Positions 32,505-41,303 of a DNA stretch of 64,000 bases are shown piece by piece. This DNA comes from Paenibacillus faecis (GTDB taxonomy: Bacteria > Bacillota > Bacilli > Paenibacillales > Paenibacillaceae): NCBI RefSeq assembly GCF_008084145.1, contig NZ_VSDO01000006.1, forward strand, positions 530,489-594,488. The letters are read 5' to 3'. A program made the position numbers and the translations under genes. The first letter of the stretch is position 1, and every line of letters starts with the position of its first letter. Under the pieces are notes generated by a model, which saw only the letters and a list, made by a program, of their open reading frames with translations, searched no databases and was not told the origin of the DNA.

Positions 32505-34691
32505 TTATTCACAGGCTTCGCGCTCCAGCAGTCCCATCTCAACGCAAGTGTGCAGGGAGAGCGTTTTGGTTCCCTCGGCAAAGGCGATATCGACCAAATC
32601 CCCGTGCCTCGCCCGCACCTCACCCCGGCCAAAAACCCGGTGCCGGACGGCATCCCCGGCCGCGACGGCCAGGGAATCTGCCGAATGCCCCGCGCCGGCG
32701 GCCCCCGCCTTGTCGTTCTCCGGCCGTACGATGGATCTGACATGCGAGACGAACCGGGATTCGGCGGTCTTCTCCCCGTCCCGCTCTTGATAAGTCAGCA
32801 GCTCCAGTTCCCGTTTCGCCCGGGTCATACCGACATAGAACAACCGGACCGCCTCTTCCATCGGCGCATCTTCCCCGACAGCGTGCTTTTTGATATCCTC
32901 CGAGGAAGGGATAACGCCATCGACCAGATCGATCATAAACACCTTCTCGAACTCAAGGCCTTTGGCGCTGTGGAATGTGGATAACGTGACGGCGTGTTCT
33001 CCCCGCCGCTTTTTGGACGACGTCAAAGCCGATTCCAACACCTTCAGACGTCGCGCGAAATCCTCCATCGTTTCCAGCGTTTCCGCAATTTCCTCCAGCG
33101 TGTTGAGGATCCCGATCAAAAACTCCTTGCGGAACCCCATCCATTCGCACATTTTATCAAGCGCCTTCTCGTAACCGAGCCGCTCCCGGATCACGCGGAT
33201 CGCCTGCAGCGGCGGCATGCCCTTCATCTCGCGGAAGGTGTCCCTGCTGGCTTGCAGCGGCTTCAGCTGATAGTCCTGAAGCTTCACGTATTGAAGCAGA
33301 TTGTCGAAGACGGATTCGTTGTTGCGGATTTCTTTGACCGCGGCCATCTGCTGCTTGCTGATGTAACCGTTGAACTTCAGATGGATTTTCTCCAAAATAT
33401 CCGGCCGCTTATCGGTAAAGGTCATCCGCATAAAATTCAATATATCCTCCACCACCCAGTGGGAGAAAAAGCGGTTGTCGGTATCTTTCATATAAAAAGG
33501 AATACCCGCCCGGTCCAACGCGTTGATCAACGCGACCGAGGAAGAGTTATTGCGGTACAGCACCGCCACCTCCGACAATCGCTCCGTTTTTTGAATTTCC
33601 CCGATTACATATTTCGTCTGCGCCTTGTAATCCGGAAAGGAGCGAAGAATGACGCCCCCCTTCTCCTCCTCGGGCCGCTCGGTGAACATGTTCTTGTCGT
33701 AACGGTTCGGGTTTCGCCGAATAAACTGGTTGGCCGCGTCAACAATGGCCGGGACGGAACGGTAGTTCTGCTCCATGAACAGGATTTGGGCCTGGGGATA
33801 AACTTGGCGGAAATTTAGCAAATAAGCAGGCTCCGCCCCTCTCCAGCTGTAGATCGATTGATCATCGTCCGCGACCACGCACAAATTGCCGTGGCCCCGA
33901 ACCAGCTTTTCGATGATCGCATGCTGTACGAGCGAGGTATCCTGGCTTTCGTCGGTCAGGACGTAATCGTATCTCCGCTGGTAGGTTTCCAGCAGAAAGA
34001 CGTCGCGCTCCAGAATCTCGTTGCCCAGCGTCAGCATATCGTCGAAATCGAGGAGCAGCTTGTCCGGCCGGGAACGTTTGAACGCCTCATACTCGCGTAA
34101 GATCCGCTCGGCCTCCGTCACCCCGGCCTTTACGGTCCCCCACCGCTCGGGCGGCAGCAGCTTGTTCTTGATGTAACTGATATAAGTCGTCAGTTCATCC
34201 ATCTGATCATCCGTCATGTTTTCCCCGGTGACCGATTTGAAGATCTGCCGCAAAATCGCCTTCTTGTGCAAGGGGGCCTGGTCCGGATCTTCGCCCCCAT
34301 CCGGACCTGCGTCTCCGCTGCCTTCGATCATCTGGTAAGCCACTCCCGCCCTGCGGAAGTGCTCCCTTACCACCTCATACGCCAGACTATGAATCGTCGA
34401 GAAGTCCACCGGCGCGAGCTCCGGAAAAAAACGCCGATACCGTTCCTTCATGTCATGAGCCGAAGCCCGGCTGAAGGTGACCGCCTTAATCCGCGCCGGC
34501 CGTACGCCTTTTTCCTCAATCAGGTATCCGATTCGCATAATCATCGTCGTCGTCTTCCCCGACCCGGGAGAAGCAAGAAGCAGGACGGCTCCTTCGGTCT
34601 GAAGAACCGCCTGCTTCTGAGTATCGTTGAGGGCAATGCCCAGCTCCCGTTGTTTTCGCTCAAAAAATCGAGTTTTACTGTCTATGCTCAT
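32505..34691 (-). CDS. UvrD/PcrA-like ATP-dependent DNA helicase
   Basis: 728 residues, superfamily 1A. Motif I is LASPGSGKTTTMIMRIGYL (about 36-54), motif II VLTDESQDTS, motif III DDDQSIYSWRGA, motif IV EQNYRS, motif V VTLSTFHSAKGLEFEKVF and motif VI FYVGMTRAKREL. The C-terminal ~70 residues (HRVFGRGEVRARHGDLVDIA) resemble the Tudor-like PcrA tail. It is shorter than and distinct from housekeeping PcrA, and is probably a second UvrD-type repair helicase. Its start overlaps the upstream acetyltransferase gene by 17 bases. Confidence 0.9.
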   Translation of the reverse strand: MSIDSKTRFFERKQRELGIALNDTQKQAVLQTEGAVLLLASPGSGKTTTMIMRIGYLIEEKGVRPARIKAVTFSRASAHDMKERYRRFFPELAPVDFSTIHSLAYEVVREHFRRAGVAYQMIEGSGDAGPDGGEDPDQAPLHKKAILRQIFKSVTGENMTDDQMDELTTYISYIKNKLLPPERWGTVKAGVTEAERILREYEAFKRSRPDKLLLDFDDMLTLGNEILERDVFLLETYQRRYDYVLTDESQDTSLVQHAIIEKLVRGHGNLCVVADDDQSIYSWRGAEPAYLLNFRQVYPQAQILFMEQNYRSVPAIVDAANQFIRRNPNRYDKNMFTERPEEEKGGVILRSFPDYKAQTKYVIGEIQKTERLSEVAVLYRNNSSSVALINALDRAGIPFYMKDTDNRFFSHWVVEDILNFMRMTFTDKRPDILEKIHLKFNGYISKQQMAAVKEIRNNESVFDNLLQYVKLQDYQLKPLQASRDTFREMKGMPPLQAIRVIRERLGYEKALDKMCEWMGFRKEFLIGILNTLEEIAETLETMEDFARRLKVLESALTSSKKRRGEHAVTLSTFHSAKGLEFEKVFMIDLVDGVIPSSEDIKKHAVGEDAPMEEAVRLFYVGMTRAKRELELLTYQERDGEKTAESRFVSHVRSIVRPENDKAGAAGAGHSADSLAVAAGDAVRHRVFGRGEVRARHGDLVDIAFAEGTKTLSLHTCVEMGLLEREACE

Positions 34692-35208
34692 TGCTCACTC
34701 TTTGTCTCCATTCGGATTCCAGCAATCCCATCATGTAAGTATCGAAATATTCCCCGTTGATGAAAGCATGCTTTCTCAATTGACCTTCCACTACAAATCC
34801 GATCTTCTTGTACAGGGCGATCGCACGCTCGTTAACCCCTCGCGTGGTCAGATAAATTTTATTCAGGCGGAGCTGTTGGAAGCCCCATTCGATCATTTGT
34901 TCCATCGCCGGTTTTCCGTAGCCTTGTCCGCGCGCTTCCGGCGCAAGAAGGATGCCGATGCAGGCCCGTCCGTGCTCCGGTTCAATATCCCGCAGAAAAA
35001 CCCAGCCGATCAGCCGGTTCTCCTTATTTTCGATCGCCATCAGGAAGTCGCCTTTCCGCCTCTTCTTCTCTACCTCTTGTTCTATCTGCTCAAGGGTCTT
35101 CGGAATTCTTCCGGCCATGGCGATGGATACCGGGTCATTCGTCCACCGCTGAAGCTCCTTGATATCTTCTTTCTCAAAAGGGCGTAAGGTTACTTGTTGT
35201 TCAGACAT
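34675..35208 (-). CDS. GNAT acetyltransferase (RimJ/RimL-like)
   Basis: 177 residues. The GNAT core has a RDIEPEHGRACIGILLAPEA strand followed by the acetyl-CoA loop RGQGYGKPAMEQM, then LRLNKIYLTTRGVNERAIAL and YKKIGFVVEGQLRKHAFINGEY, the pattern of RimJ/RimL or SpeG-like enzymes. ATG 35208 follows GGAGAGAGGA; the frame is open further upstream without a ribosome binding site. The stop lies inside the helicase gene, so the two are translationally coupled. Acceptor substrate unknown. Confidence 0.87.
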   Translation of the reverse strand: MSEQQVTLRPFEKEDIKELQRWTNDPVSIAMAGRIPKTLEQIEQEVEKKRRKGDFLMAIENKENRLIGWVFLRDIEPEHGRACIGILLAPEARGQGYGKPAMEQMIEWGFQQLRLNKIYLTTRGVNERAIALYKKIGFVVEGQLRKHAFINGEYFDTYMMGLLESEWRQRVSNEHRQ

Positions 35209-35268
35209 GGTCCTCTCTCCTCTCGTATTCTCATGCCCGGAATTTCCGCACATCCGAAATCCATGACC

Positions 35269-35598
35269 TTATGAGTGCCGCGGCCACCACAGCATGATCG
35301 AAACGCCGACTAAACATAAGGCAGCTCCGGCCCAGTCCCACAGGTCGGGCGCTTTTTTGTCCACAGCCCATCCCCAAAGGAGCGAGAGGACAATAAACAC
35401 GCCGCCGTAAGCCGCGTAAACTTTGCCAAAAGACGGGAATTTCTGCAGGGTGGGGAGAATTCCATACAAGATGAGCACGATCGCTCCGACTATACCGTAG
35501 CCGTAAGACTTTCCTTCGCGGAGCCAGAGCCAAATCATGTATCCTCCCCCGACTTCGGCAAGGCCGGCCAATATAAAAAGAACGACAGATTGGATCAT
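35269..35598 (-). CDS. UPF0060 (YnfA-type) small membrane protein
   Basis: 109 residues with four membrane helices, matching UPF0060: LFILAGLAEVGGGYMIWLWL, GIVGAIVLILYGILPTLQ, FGKVYAAYGGVFIVLSLLWG, and WDWAGAALCLVGVSIMLWWP. The family resembles small multidrug-resistance proteins; function unproven. GGGGGAG stands close to ATG 35598. A separate unit upstream of the acetyltransferase gene. Confidence 0.9.
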   Translation of the reverse strand: MIQSVVLFILAGLAEVGGGYMIWLWLREGKSYGYGIVGAIVLILYGILPTLQKFPSFGKVYAAYGGVFIVLSLLWGWAVDKKAPDLWDWAGAALCLVGVSIMLWWPRHS

Positions 35599-35676
35599 AG
35601 CTCCCCCACTTACCTTTTTTTCGACTAAAAAGCTGTCCCTTCGATTATACCTTTCCTTAACTCCGCCTTTCCACCC

Positions 35677-35718
35677 GAAAAAAAGCCGTCAGAATCCACT
35701 ATCGATTCTAACGGCTTA
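35677..35718 (-). terminator. Terminator of the methyltransferase group
   Basis: On the minus strand AAGCCGTTAGAATC pairs with GATTCTGACGGCTT around a short loop and runs into seven T. It is 64 bases downstream of the methyltransferase stop. Confidence 0.85.
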
Positions 35719-35781
35719 TGGCGTCATCATTTACGGGATACGTTCGCGAACCTTAAGCAGCGGCTGACCATGGCTAAGCGC

Positions 35782-36606
35782 TTATTTAACGCCGAGGCGA
35801 AGTCGGTAGCCGAACCAAATCTCCCGGGATTCTCCTTGGAAAAAGTCTTCCACGTGCTTGCGGAAAGTCTCCAGTTCGGAATCCAGGGCGGTGAGCCCCA
35901 ACTTAAATACGGTCTGAATGCCGCCCTGGCTCAAGGCGAGGCCTATGAATCGCTCGGCATCGCAATGTTCCGCGTTGTGAAATACGATCTCCCGGGTAAA
36001 ACGGAAGGCCCCGCTATCCCGCAGTGCGCCCAGATGTCCGTTCTTGTCCCGTTTGACCGCCTGATCCGCCTTATCCATCGTCCGCTTGACCAGATCATCC
36101 GCTTTTTCCGTTAGCTCAAGGTATTCTTTCTCCAGCTCCCAGTTCAGCACGGGCGGCCAGTCACAATCGTAAATGGCGAAGACACCGCCCCGCTTTAAGA
36201 CGCGATGGGCTTCCTTCAGCGTGCTTACGGGTTCCATCCAGTGGAACGACTGTGAGCAGGTAATGATATCGACCGAATTATCGGGGGTGTCCAACCGGTT
36301 GGAATAACCGGGAACGAACGTAATCCGTTCTGCCGGCCCGGCCGCTCCCTTGAGCTTCCGGTTTGCCTCGCTCCTCATATCCGCGTTCGGTTCAACGCCG
36401 ATCACGCGCTCCGCGCGGCCGCCCCAGATCAGGGTGGACAGGCCCGTACCGCAGCCCAGGTCCATGACCAGGTCCGGCTTGCGTCCCAGATAGTTTCCGA
36501 GCAGCTCTACGACAAGCTGCGGCGCCTCGGGACGGTAACGGTCATAAAGCTCCGCAAACCCGGAAAACCGTTCGATATTCTCTCTCGAGTTGCCTTCGGG
36601 AATCAT
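35782..36606 (-). CDS. Class I SAM-dependent methyltransferase
   Basis: 274 residues. Motif I is LVMDLGCGTGLSTLIWGG (about 41-58), with motif II acidic residue in VIGVEPNADMRSEA and the post-motif SVDIITCSQSFHWMEP, as in the Methyltransf_11 / UbiE-like group. LKEAHRVLKRGGVFAIYD follows. The C-terminal ~110 residues are helical and probably bind substrate. It is the last gene of a minus-strand group after YjbR and PanE. Substrate unknown. Confidence 0.88.
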   Translation of the reverse strand: MIPEGNSRENIERFSGFAELYDRYRPEAPQLVVELLGNYLGRKPDLVMDLGCGTGLSTLIWGGRAERVIGVEPNADMRSEANRKLKGAAGPAERITFVPGYSNRLDTPDNSVDIITCSQSFHWMEPVSTLKEAHRVLKRGGVFAIYDCDWPPVLNWELEKEYLELTEKADDLVKRTMDKADQAVKRDKNGHLGALRDSGAFRFTREIVFHNAEHCDAERFIGLALSQGGIQTVFKLGLTALDSELETFRKHVEDFFQGESREIWFGYRLRLGVK

Positions 36607-36622
36607 CCGATTTTCGCCTCCT

Positions 36623-36988
36623 CTATCGAATAAGAGCCGTTATCGCTTCGCGAGCCGCCTTCGTCAAACTGCGGAACACCAAATCATAGGAATGGTCGAT
36701 CATCTGCCGCAAATCCTCGCTGGACAGGCTGCCGTCCACGACGACCGTATTCCAATGCTTCTTGTTTAAATGGTAGCCGGGCTGAACGGAGGCGTGCTGT
36801 TCCCGCAGATTGACGGCGATGACCGGATCGCATTTCAGGGAGATATGCACCTGATTGTTCTTGCCGTCGACGGAGATCAGCGCGAACATTTTTCCGCCTA
36901 CCTTGCATACGAGCGGTTCGGGCCCGAACGGATAGTCGGGGGAGGCTCCCTTTTTGCTTAAGCAGTAGTCGGTAAGCCATTCCTTCAC
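36623..36988 (-). CDS. MmcQ/YjbR family protein
   Basis: 121 residues with the MmcQ/YjbR cyclic-fold features: CLSKKGASPDYPFGPEPLVCKVGGKMFAL-like start, HISLKCDPVIAVNLREQH, and HLNKKHWNTVVVDGSLSSED. Some members bind DNA or confer mitomycin resistance; the general role is unclear. It overlaps panE by 4 bases and is 16 bases from the methyltransferase gene. Confidence 0.88.
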   Translation of the reverse strand: MKEWLTDYCLSKKGASPDYPFGPEPLVCKVGGKMFALISVDGKNNQVHISLKCDPVIAVNLREQHASVQPGYHLNKKHWNTVVVDGSLSSEDLRQMIDHSYDLVFRSLTKAAREAITALIR

Positions 36989-37911
36989 GATAATCCGCTC
37001 CCGTACACCTTTAGATTATGGTAAATCGCTTGAAGCCGCGGGGCCTCCAGACCTTGCCGCTCCGCTAACTCAAGCAAGTAACCGTGCAGGTGCGCGCCTT
37101 CCACGGCATAGCCTTTCTCCATGTCCCGGAGCATGGACGATTTCATTTCAAACGACATCCGCTGCGTCGTTTCCATATGACGGTCGACAATGTCTCCGTC
37201 CAGCGGGGCCCCGTGCGCGAGCATAACCGCCTCGATTTCCCGAAAAACACTACGGATGAACTCCGTCCCGCCGGTTGTCTCGCGAATCGGGCCGACCGGA
37301 GAGCGCATCAGCGTCGTGATACCCGCGATCACGGCGATGAACAGATATTTATGCCAAATATCCCGTTCAATATGATCGCTAAGGAGGAATGAGGCCTTCG
37401 TCCCCCCGAGCGCCTGCTCGATTTGGCCGATCCGCTCCGTTTGGCTTTGGCTCTGTCCGAATTCCCCGAATCGGACGAAATGATCCTTGCTGGTCTGGAT
37501 CACATGTCCTTCCTGATTCAAAGTGGTTTCAATGAAGCATAGGCCGCCGATGACCCGGTCCGCTCCAAATTCCCGCTGCAGCACCGGATAATGCGCCACC
37601 CCGTTCAGCAGCGGGAGAACGACCGTCCGCTCGCCGACAAAAGGCCTCAAATCCCGAACCGCCTCCTCCAGATGATAAGCTTTCGAAGAGAACAAAACCA
37701 AATCGTAAGGCGCATTCACAGGTTCCTCCGCCGTTATCGTCTTGGGACGGATCGTCACATCCCCGTGGACACTGCGAATGACCAGGCCGTCACTCTCCAA
37801 CTGCCGTTTTCTCCGGCTGCGCACCAGAAACGTGACGTCCGCTCCCTTTTCCGCCAAACGGCCTCCAAAATAGCCGCCGACTCCGCCGGCGCCAAGCACC
37901 AATATTCGCAC
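36985..37911 (-). CDS. panE: 2-dehydropantoate 2-reductase
   Basis: 308 residues of the ketopantoate reductase family (ApbA/PanE). The NADP-binding motif ILVLGAGGVGGYFGG is at 3-17, the catalytic lysine is in HKYLFIAVIAGITTLMRSPVG (about 188) and a glutamate in the C-terminal helix domain (about 250). It reduces ketopantoate to pantoate in coenzyme A synthesis. Isolated from panBCD, so a paralogous ketoacid reductase remains possible. Ends 4 bases into the YjbR gene. Confidence 0.85.
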   Translation of the reverse strand: MRILVLGAGGVGGYFGGRLAEKGADVTFLVRSRRKRQLESDGLVIRSVHGDVTIRPKTITAEEPVNAPYDLVLFSSKAYHLEEAVRDLRPFVGERTVVLPLLNGVAHYPVLQREFGADRVIGGLCFIETTLNQEGHVIQTSKDHFVRFGEFGQSQSQTERIGQIEQALGGTKASFLLSDHIERDIWHKYLFIAVIAGITTLMRSPVGPIRETTGGTEFIRSVFREIEAVMLAHGAPLDGDIVDRHMETTQRMSFEMKSSMLRDMEKGYAVEGAHLHGYLLELAERQGLEAPRLQAIYHNLKVYGSGLS

Positions 37912-37932
37912 ATCAGGTCCCTCGCTTTTGGC

Positions 37933-39846
37933 TTATTTTTTACTGCGAATTTCTTCGGTTAATGTCGTGATGATTTCCTGTATCGAAAAAGTCCCCGTGT
38001 CCTCCTCATTGCGTCTCCGGACGGCCGCCGTTCCGGAAGTTCTCTCTTTTTCGCCAAGTACGAGCGTGTACGGCACCTTCGCAAGCTGCGCTTCGCGGAT
38101 CTTGTACCCCAGCTTCTCGTTTCTCGCGTCCACGGAGACGCGAATGCCGGCTTCGTCCAATTGCTTCTTGACTTCGTAGGCATAATCGACGTAATTTTCG
38201 GATACCGGCAGCAGCTTCGCCTGAATCGGCGCGAGCCATAGAGGGAACGCCCCCGCGTAATGCTCGGTGAGCATCCCGATAAAACGGTCGATCGAACCGT
38301 AAACCGCACGATGAATGACGACGGGTCTATGCTTTTGATTATCCTCGCCGATATAGGCCAGGTCAAATTTCTCGGGCATTTGATAGTCAAGCTGAATCGT
38401 GCCGCATTGCCAGCTCCGCTTCAGGGCGTCGAGGATATGAAAATCGATTTTCGGCCCGTAAAAAGCACCATCGCCTTGATTGAGACTGTATTCGAAGCCG
38501 CGTTTCTCCAATACACGCTGCAGCGCCGACTCCGCTTGATCCCAAACCTCCGGGTCTCCCATGGAATCTTCCGGCCGAGTGGACAGCTCGATGTTGTACG
38601 TGAAGCCGAAGATCCTGTACATCTCGTCGATGAGGTCGATGATCTTGCCGATTTCCTCTTCAATCTGCTCCGGCAAAACAAACAGATGGGCATCGTCCTG
38701 ACAGAAGGTGCGCACGCGCATCATACCGTTTAACGCGCCCGAAAACTCGTGGCGGTGCACCTGGCCGAACTCCGATATCCGCAGGGGCAGATCGCGGTAA
38801 GAGCGCAGGCTGTTCTTAAACACGAGCATATGTCCCGGACAGTTCATCGGCTTGAGCGCAAACGTGGAATCATCGACATGGGTAAAATACATATTGTCCT
38901 TGTAATGATCCCAATGACCGGACTGTTCCCAGATCCGGCTATTCATCATCAGCGGGGTGCGCACCTCCTCGTAATCGCGTCTCCGCTGAAGTTCACGCGC
39001 AAAATTCTCCAGTTCCGTGCGGATCGTCATCCCATGGGGCAAGTAAAACGGCATGCCCGGAGCTTCCTCGGAAAACATAAACAGCTCCAGCTCTTTGCCG
39101 AGCTTGCGGTGATCGCGCTTCTTGGCCTCCTCGATCAGATGCAGGTGTTCCTCCAGCTGCGCCTTCTTCGGAAAAGCCGTGCCGTAAATCCGCTGCAGCA
39201 TCTTGTTCTTGGCGTCCCCCCGCCAATAAGCGCCGGCCACGCTCAACAGCTTGAACGCCTTGATCCGTCCCGTGGACGGAAGGTGAGGACCCCGGCACAG
39301 ATCGAAGAACTCGCCTTGTTCGTAGATGCTGATCTCGGCCGCCTCGGGAAGATCGCGGATCAGTTCCAGCTTCAGCGGCTCCTCCCGGTCGGCGAACAGC
39401 CGGGCAGCCTCTTCCCGGCTTACAACGCGCCGGACAATAGGGAGATCTTCCTTGGCGATCCGCTCCATCTCTTTCTCAATGGCCGCCAGATCACCGGCGG
39501 ATAAAGGCTCTTCCAGATCGACGTCATAGTAAAAACCGTCCTCGATCACCGGACCGATGCCCAGCTTGACGGACTTCTCTCCGTAAATGCGCTTGAGCGC
39601 CTGTGCCATGAGATGGGCCGTACTGTGCCGGTAAATATCCAGGCCTTCCTTGCTGTCGAGGGTCAGCACTTCCACGGCGCAATTTTGCTCAATCGGAACA
39701 TTGAGGTCCACCGGAACCCCGTCGATTTTGCCGGCGATCGCATTTTTCCCCAGACCGCTGCCGATCGACTCCGCCACTTGCCGTATTGTGGTCCCTTGCT
39801 GGAACCTCCTGATGCTGCCGTCCGGTAAAGTAATTAGAATTTCCAT
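37933..39846 (-). CDS. thrS: Threonyl-tRNA synthetase
   Basis: 637 residues. TGS domain at 1-62, editing domain with HSTAHLMAQALK-like HxxxH around 73-80, class II catalytic core with MNCPGHMLVFK (zinc Cys), FGQVHRHEFSG (zinc His) and PVVIHRAVYGSIDR (third ligand and motif 3), then the anticodon-binding domain from about 540 (LPVSENYVDYAYEVKKQLDE). It charges tRNA-Thr and clears Ser-tRNA-Thr. ATG 39846 follows GGAGG by 8 bases. It is controlled by the T-box leader just upstream. Confidence 0.97.
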   Translation of the reverse strand: MEILITLPDGSIRRFQQGTTIRQVAESIGSGLGKNAIAGKIDGVPVDLNVPIEQNCAVEVLTLDSKEGLDIYRHSTAHLMAQALKRIYGEKSVKLGIGPVIEDGFYYDVDLEEPLSAGDLAAIEKEMERIAKEDLPIVRRVVSREEAARLFADREEPLKLELIRDLPEAAEISIYEQGEFFDLCRGPHLPSTGRIKAFKLLSVAGAYWRGDAKNKMLQRIYGTAFPKKAQLEEHLHLIEEAKKRDHRKLGKELELFMFSEEAPGMPFYLPHGMTIRTELENFARELQRRRDYEEVRTPLMMNSRIWEQSGHWDHYKDNMYFTHVDDSTFALKPMNCPGHMLVFKNSLRSYRDLPLRISEFGQVHRHEFSGALNGMMRVRTFCQDDAHLFVLPEQIEEEIGKIIDLIDEMYRIFGFTYNIELSTRPEDSMGDPEVWDQAESALQRVLEKRGFEYSLNQGDGAFYGPKIDFHILDALKRSWQCGTIQLDYQMPEKFDLAYIGEDNQKHRPVVIHRAVYGSIDRFIGMLTEHYAGAFPLWLAPIQAKLLPVSENYVDYAYEVKKQLDEAGIRVSVDARNEKLGYKIREAQLAKVPYTLVLGEKERTSGTAAVRRRNEEDTGTFSIQEIITTLTEEIRSKK

Positions 39847-39882
39847 GTTACGGGCCTCCACTTCTCTATAGTGATCTGAACG

Positions 39883-40194
39883 CAAAAAAACGCATCTCTT
39901 CCCAGAAGGGACGAGTGCGTTCAGCTCGTGGTTCCACCCTAAATTCGACCTTCCCGTCCGGCACCTAAGGCCATAACAGCCATAACCGCGGATGGAAGAT
40001 CCTCATTCGGATCCGGTAACGGGGATCATTCCGGTGACGCATACTGCCGCGGGATTGTTGCCTACGGGTTCAACGCCACGGCTGCAAAGGGGTAACTTCG
40101 CCTCCGTAACTGGAGAAGCTTTCAGCTTACGCCTCTCTCTCTGGACAGTTCGTGAAGGAAATCATGTCTTTGGTCATCGCCGGGTATTTCTTAT
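39883..40194 (-). promoter_or_regulatory. T-box leader of thrS
   Basis: The 14-nt T-box core AGGGTGGAACCACG is present within 39923-39940 (minus strand). Immediately downstream a terminator stem (39889-39921) ends in a seven-T run at 39884-39890. Upstream, a GA-rich K-turn region (AGAGAGAGGCG, near 40140) and the specifier loop GAAGTTACC place the specifier ACC (threonine) at 40091-40093. Uncharged tRNA-Thr would stabilise the antiterminator and permit thrS transcription. The specifier matches the gene product. Confidence 0.93.
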
Positions 40195-40200
40195 TGCTAT

Positions 40201-40230
40201 TTTATAACATAGCCCAAACCGAATGCGCAA
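40201..40230 (-). promoter_or_regulatory. thrS promoter
   Basis: Minus strand TTGCGC (40225-40230), an 18-base spacer and TATAAA (40201-40206). Transcription would begin near 40194, just before the T-box leader. Confidence 0.6.
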
Positions 40231-40291
40231 GCCTAAATTATTTTTGCAGTTACAGGATGGTGTCCTTATACAGTAGACATTTCACCGAATT

Positions 40292-40457
40292 TGTCTTTCT
40301 AAATGTGGACAACACCACTAGGGCTCCTCCCCCCCACAATGACGTTCATGTCCTCTATATTTGGTAGGTGATTGTCATATTTCATCAATATCTAGATCTA
40401 TGAACCCTCCCGGCTTCAACGAGCTTATATGTATGTTTGTCCACATTTGAAAAGACA
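40292..40457. repeat. 166-bp segment bounded by 21-bp inverted repeats
   Basis: TGTCTTTCTAAATGTGGACAA (40292-40312, written here as arm of 21) is the inverted partner of 40437-40457 with 19 of 21 matches. Nothing coding lies inside. The size and termini resemble a MITE or the ends of a lost insertion sequence, next to a broken acetyltransferase gene. No target-site duplication could be identified with certainty. Confidence 0.5.
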
Positions 40458-40506
40458 TTTTAGCCCAAAAAGTCCATGCAAAGAGGACAATTCAGCTCGG
40501 CTTAAC

Positions 40507-40785
40507 TTATGAGCGGCCTCCAGACCGCAATGGTAACTCCATCTGGCGAGACTTGCTAACAAAGCCTAATCGTTCATAAAACCGGATTGCGGCCGCTTTG
40601 AACTCGGATACGCTCAGCTCAATGTCGTCCGCCTCCCAATGTTCAGTCAAAGAAACGATTTCCTTCATCAGCTTCGTTCCAAAACTTTGTCTCCGCTGAA
40701 TTCCGGACCAGAACAAAGCGGTCGATGTTGTCGAATCCGTGCAGCGTTTGATTATGGTGCGCAATCATCTGCGTCTGCATCCCTC
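40507..40785 (-). pseudogene. Broken GNAT acetyltransferase remnant
   Basis: The last ~60 codons (to 40507) encode a GNAT C-terminal half: KLMKEIVSLTEHWEADDIEL then FKAAAIRFYERLGFVSKSRQ. The preceding strand (FDNIDRFVLVRNSAE, about 40690-40740) continues in a different frame and joins only by a frameshift near 40700. The N-terminal substrate-binding part is missing. A GGAGGG stands before the upstream frame at about 40785. Confidence 0.65.
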
Positions 40786-40891
40786 CAAAACTAGCAGTTT
40801 ATTTTACCGGCAGAATTTATCATAATCGAATAGTGACTACAATTCCTGAAACGGTTATAGACAAAAAAATGCAAAAGAAGGAGGCCCTTTG

Positions 40892-41293
40892 ATGACAATC
40901 CGTTATGTTTCCGGCGTATTGGAGGAATATGCCCCGGTCGCAGCCCTTTATCGCGCTTTGGGGTGGGATTTGCTCGGTCTCTCCACCTCCGATCTGGAGA
41001 CCATGTGCCGGCAGAGCTGGTTCGTGCTCTTCGCCTTTGACGGCGATCGTCTTGCCGGTATGGGGCGCGTCATCTCCGATGGCGTAATTACCGGAGTCAT
41101 ATGCGGTTTGGGAGTCCATCCCGAATACCGGTCCTTGGGAATCGGCAGGGAACTGCTTCATCGGCTTACTGCCCAATGCGAGGAGCATGGCGTGATTCCT
41201 CAATTGATGTGCAGCGAGCAGTTGGTTCCTTACTATGAGGCGAGCGGCTTCAAAACCTTTACTGTCGGCATGAGCAAAAGGGACAAAAGATAG
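40892..41293 (+). CDS. GNAT acetyltransferase
   Basis: 133 residues. The compact GNAT domain has LFAFDGDRLAGMGRVISDG, the strand GVICGLGVHPEYRSLGIGRE with the acetyl-CoA loop, and MCSEQLVPYYEASGFKTFTV at the end. AAGGAGG lies before ATG 40892. It is convergent with the YcdB-domain gene (10-base gap). Substrate unknown. Confidence 0.87.
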   Translation: MTIRYVSGVLEEYAPVAALYRALGWDLLGLSTSDLETMCRQSWFVLFAFDGDRLAGMGRVISDGVITGVICGLGVHPEYRSLGIGRELLHRLTAQCEEHGVIPQLMCSEQLVPYYEASGFKTFTVGMSKRDKR

Positions 41294-41303
41294 TTCCTGC
41301 CCC

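Noticed and set aside
39992..40207. Small plus-strand protein opposite the thrS leader
   Set aside because: The sequence is the complement of the T-box RNA.
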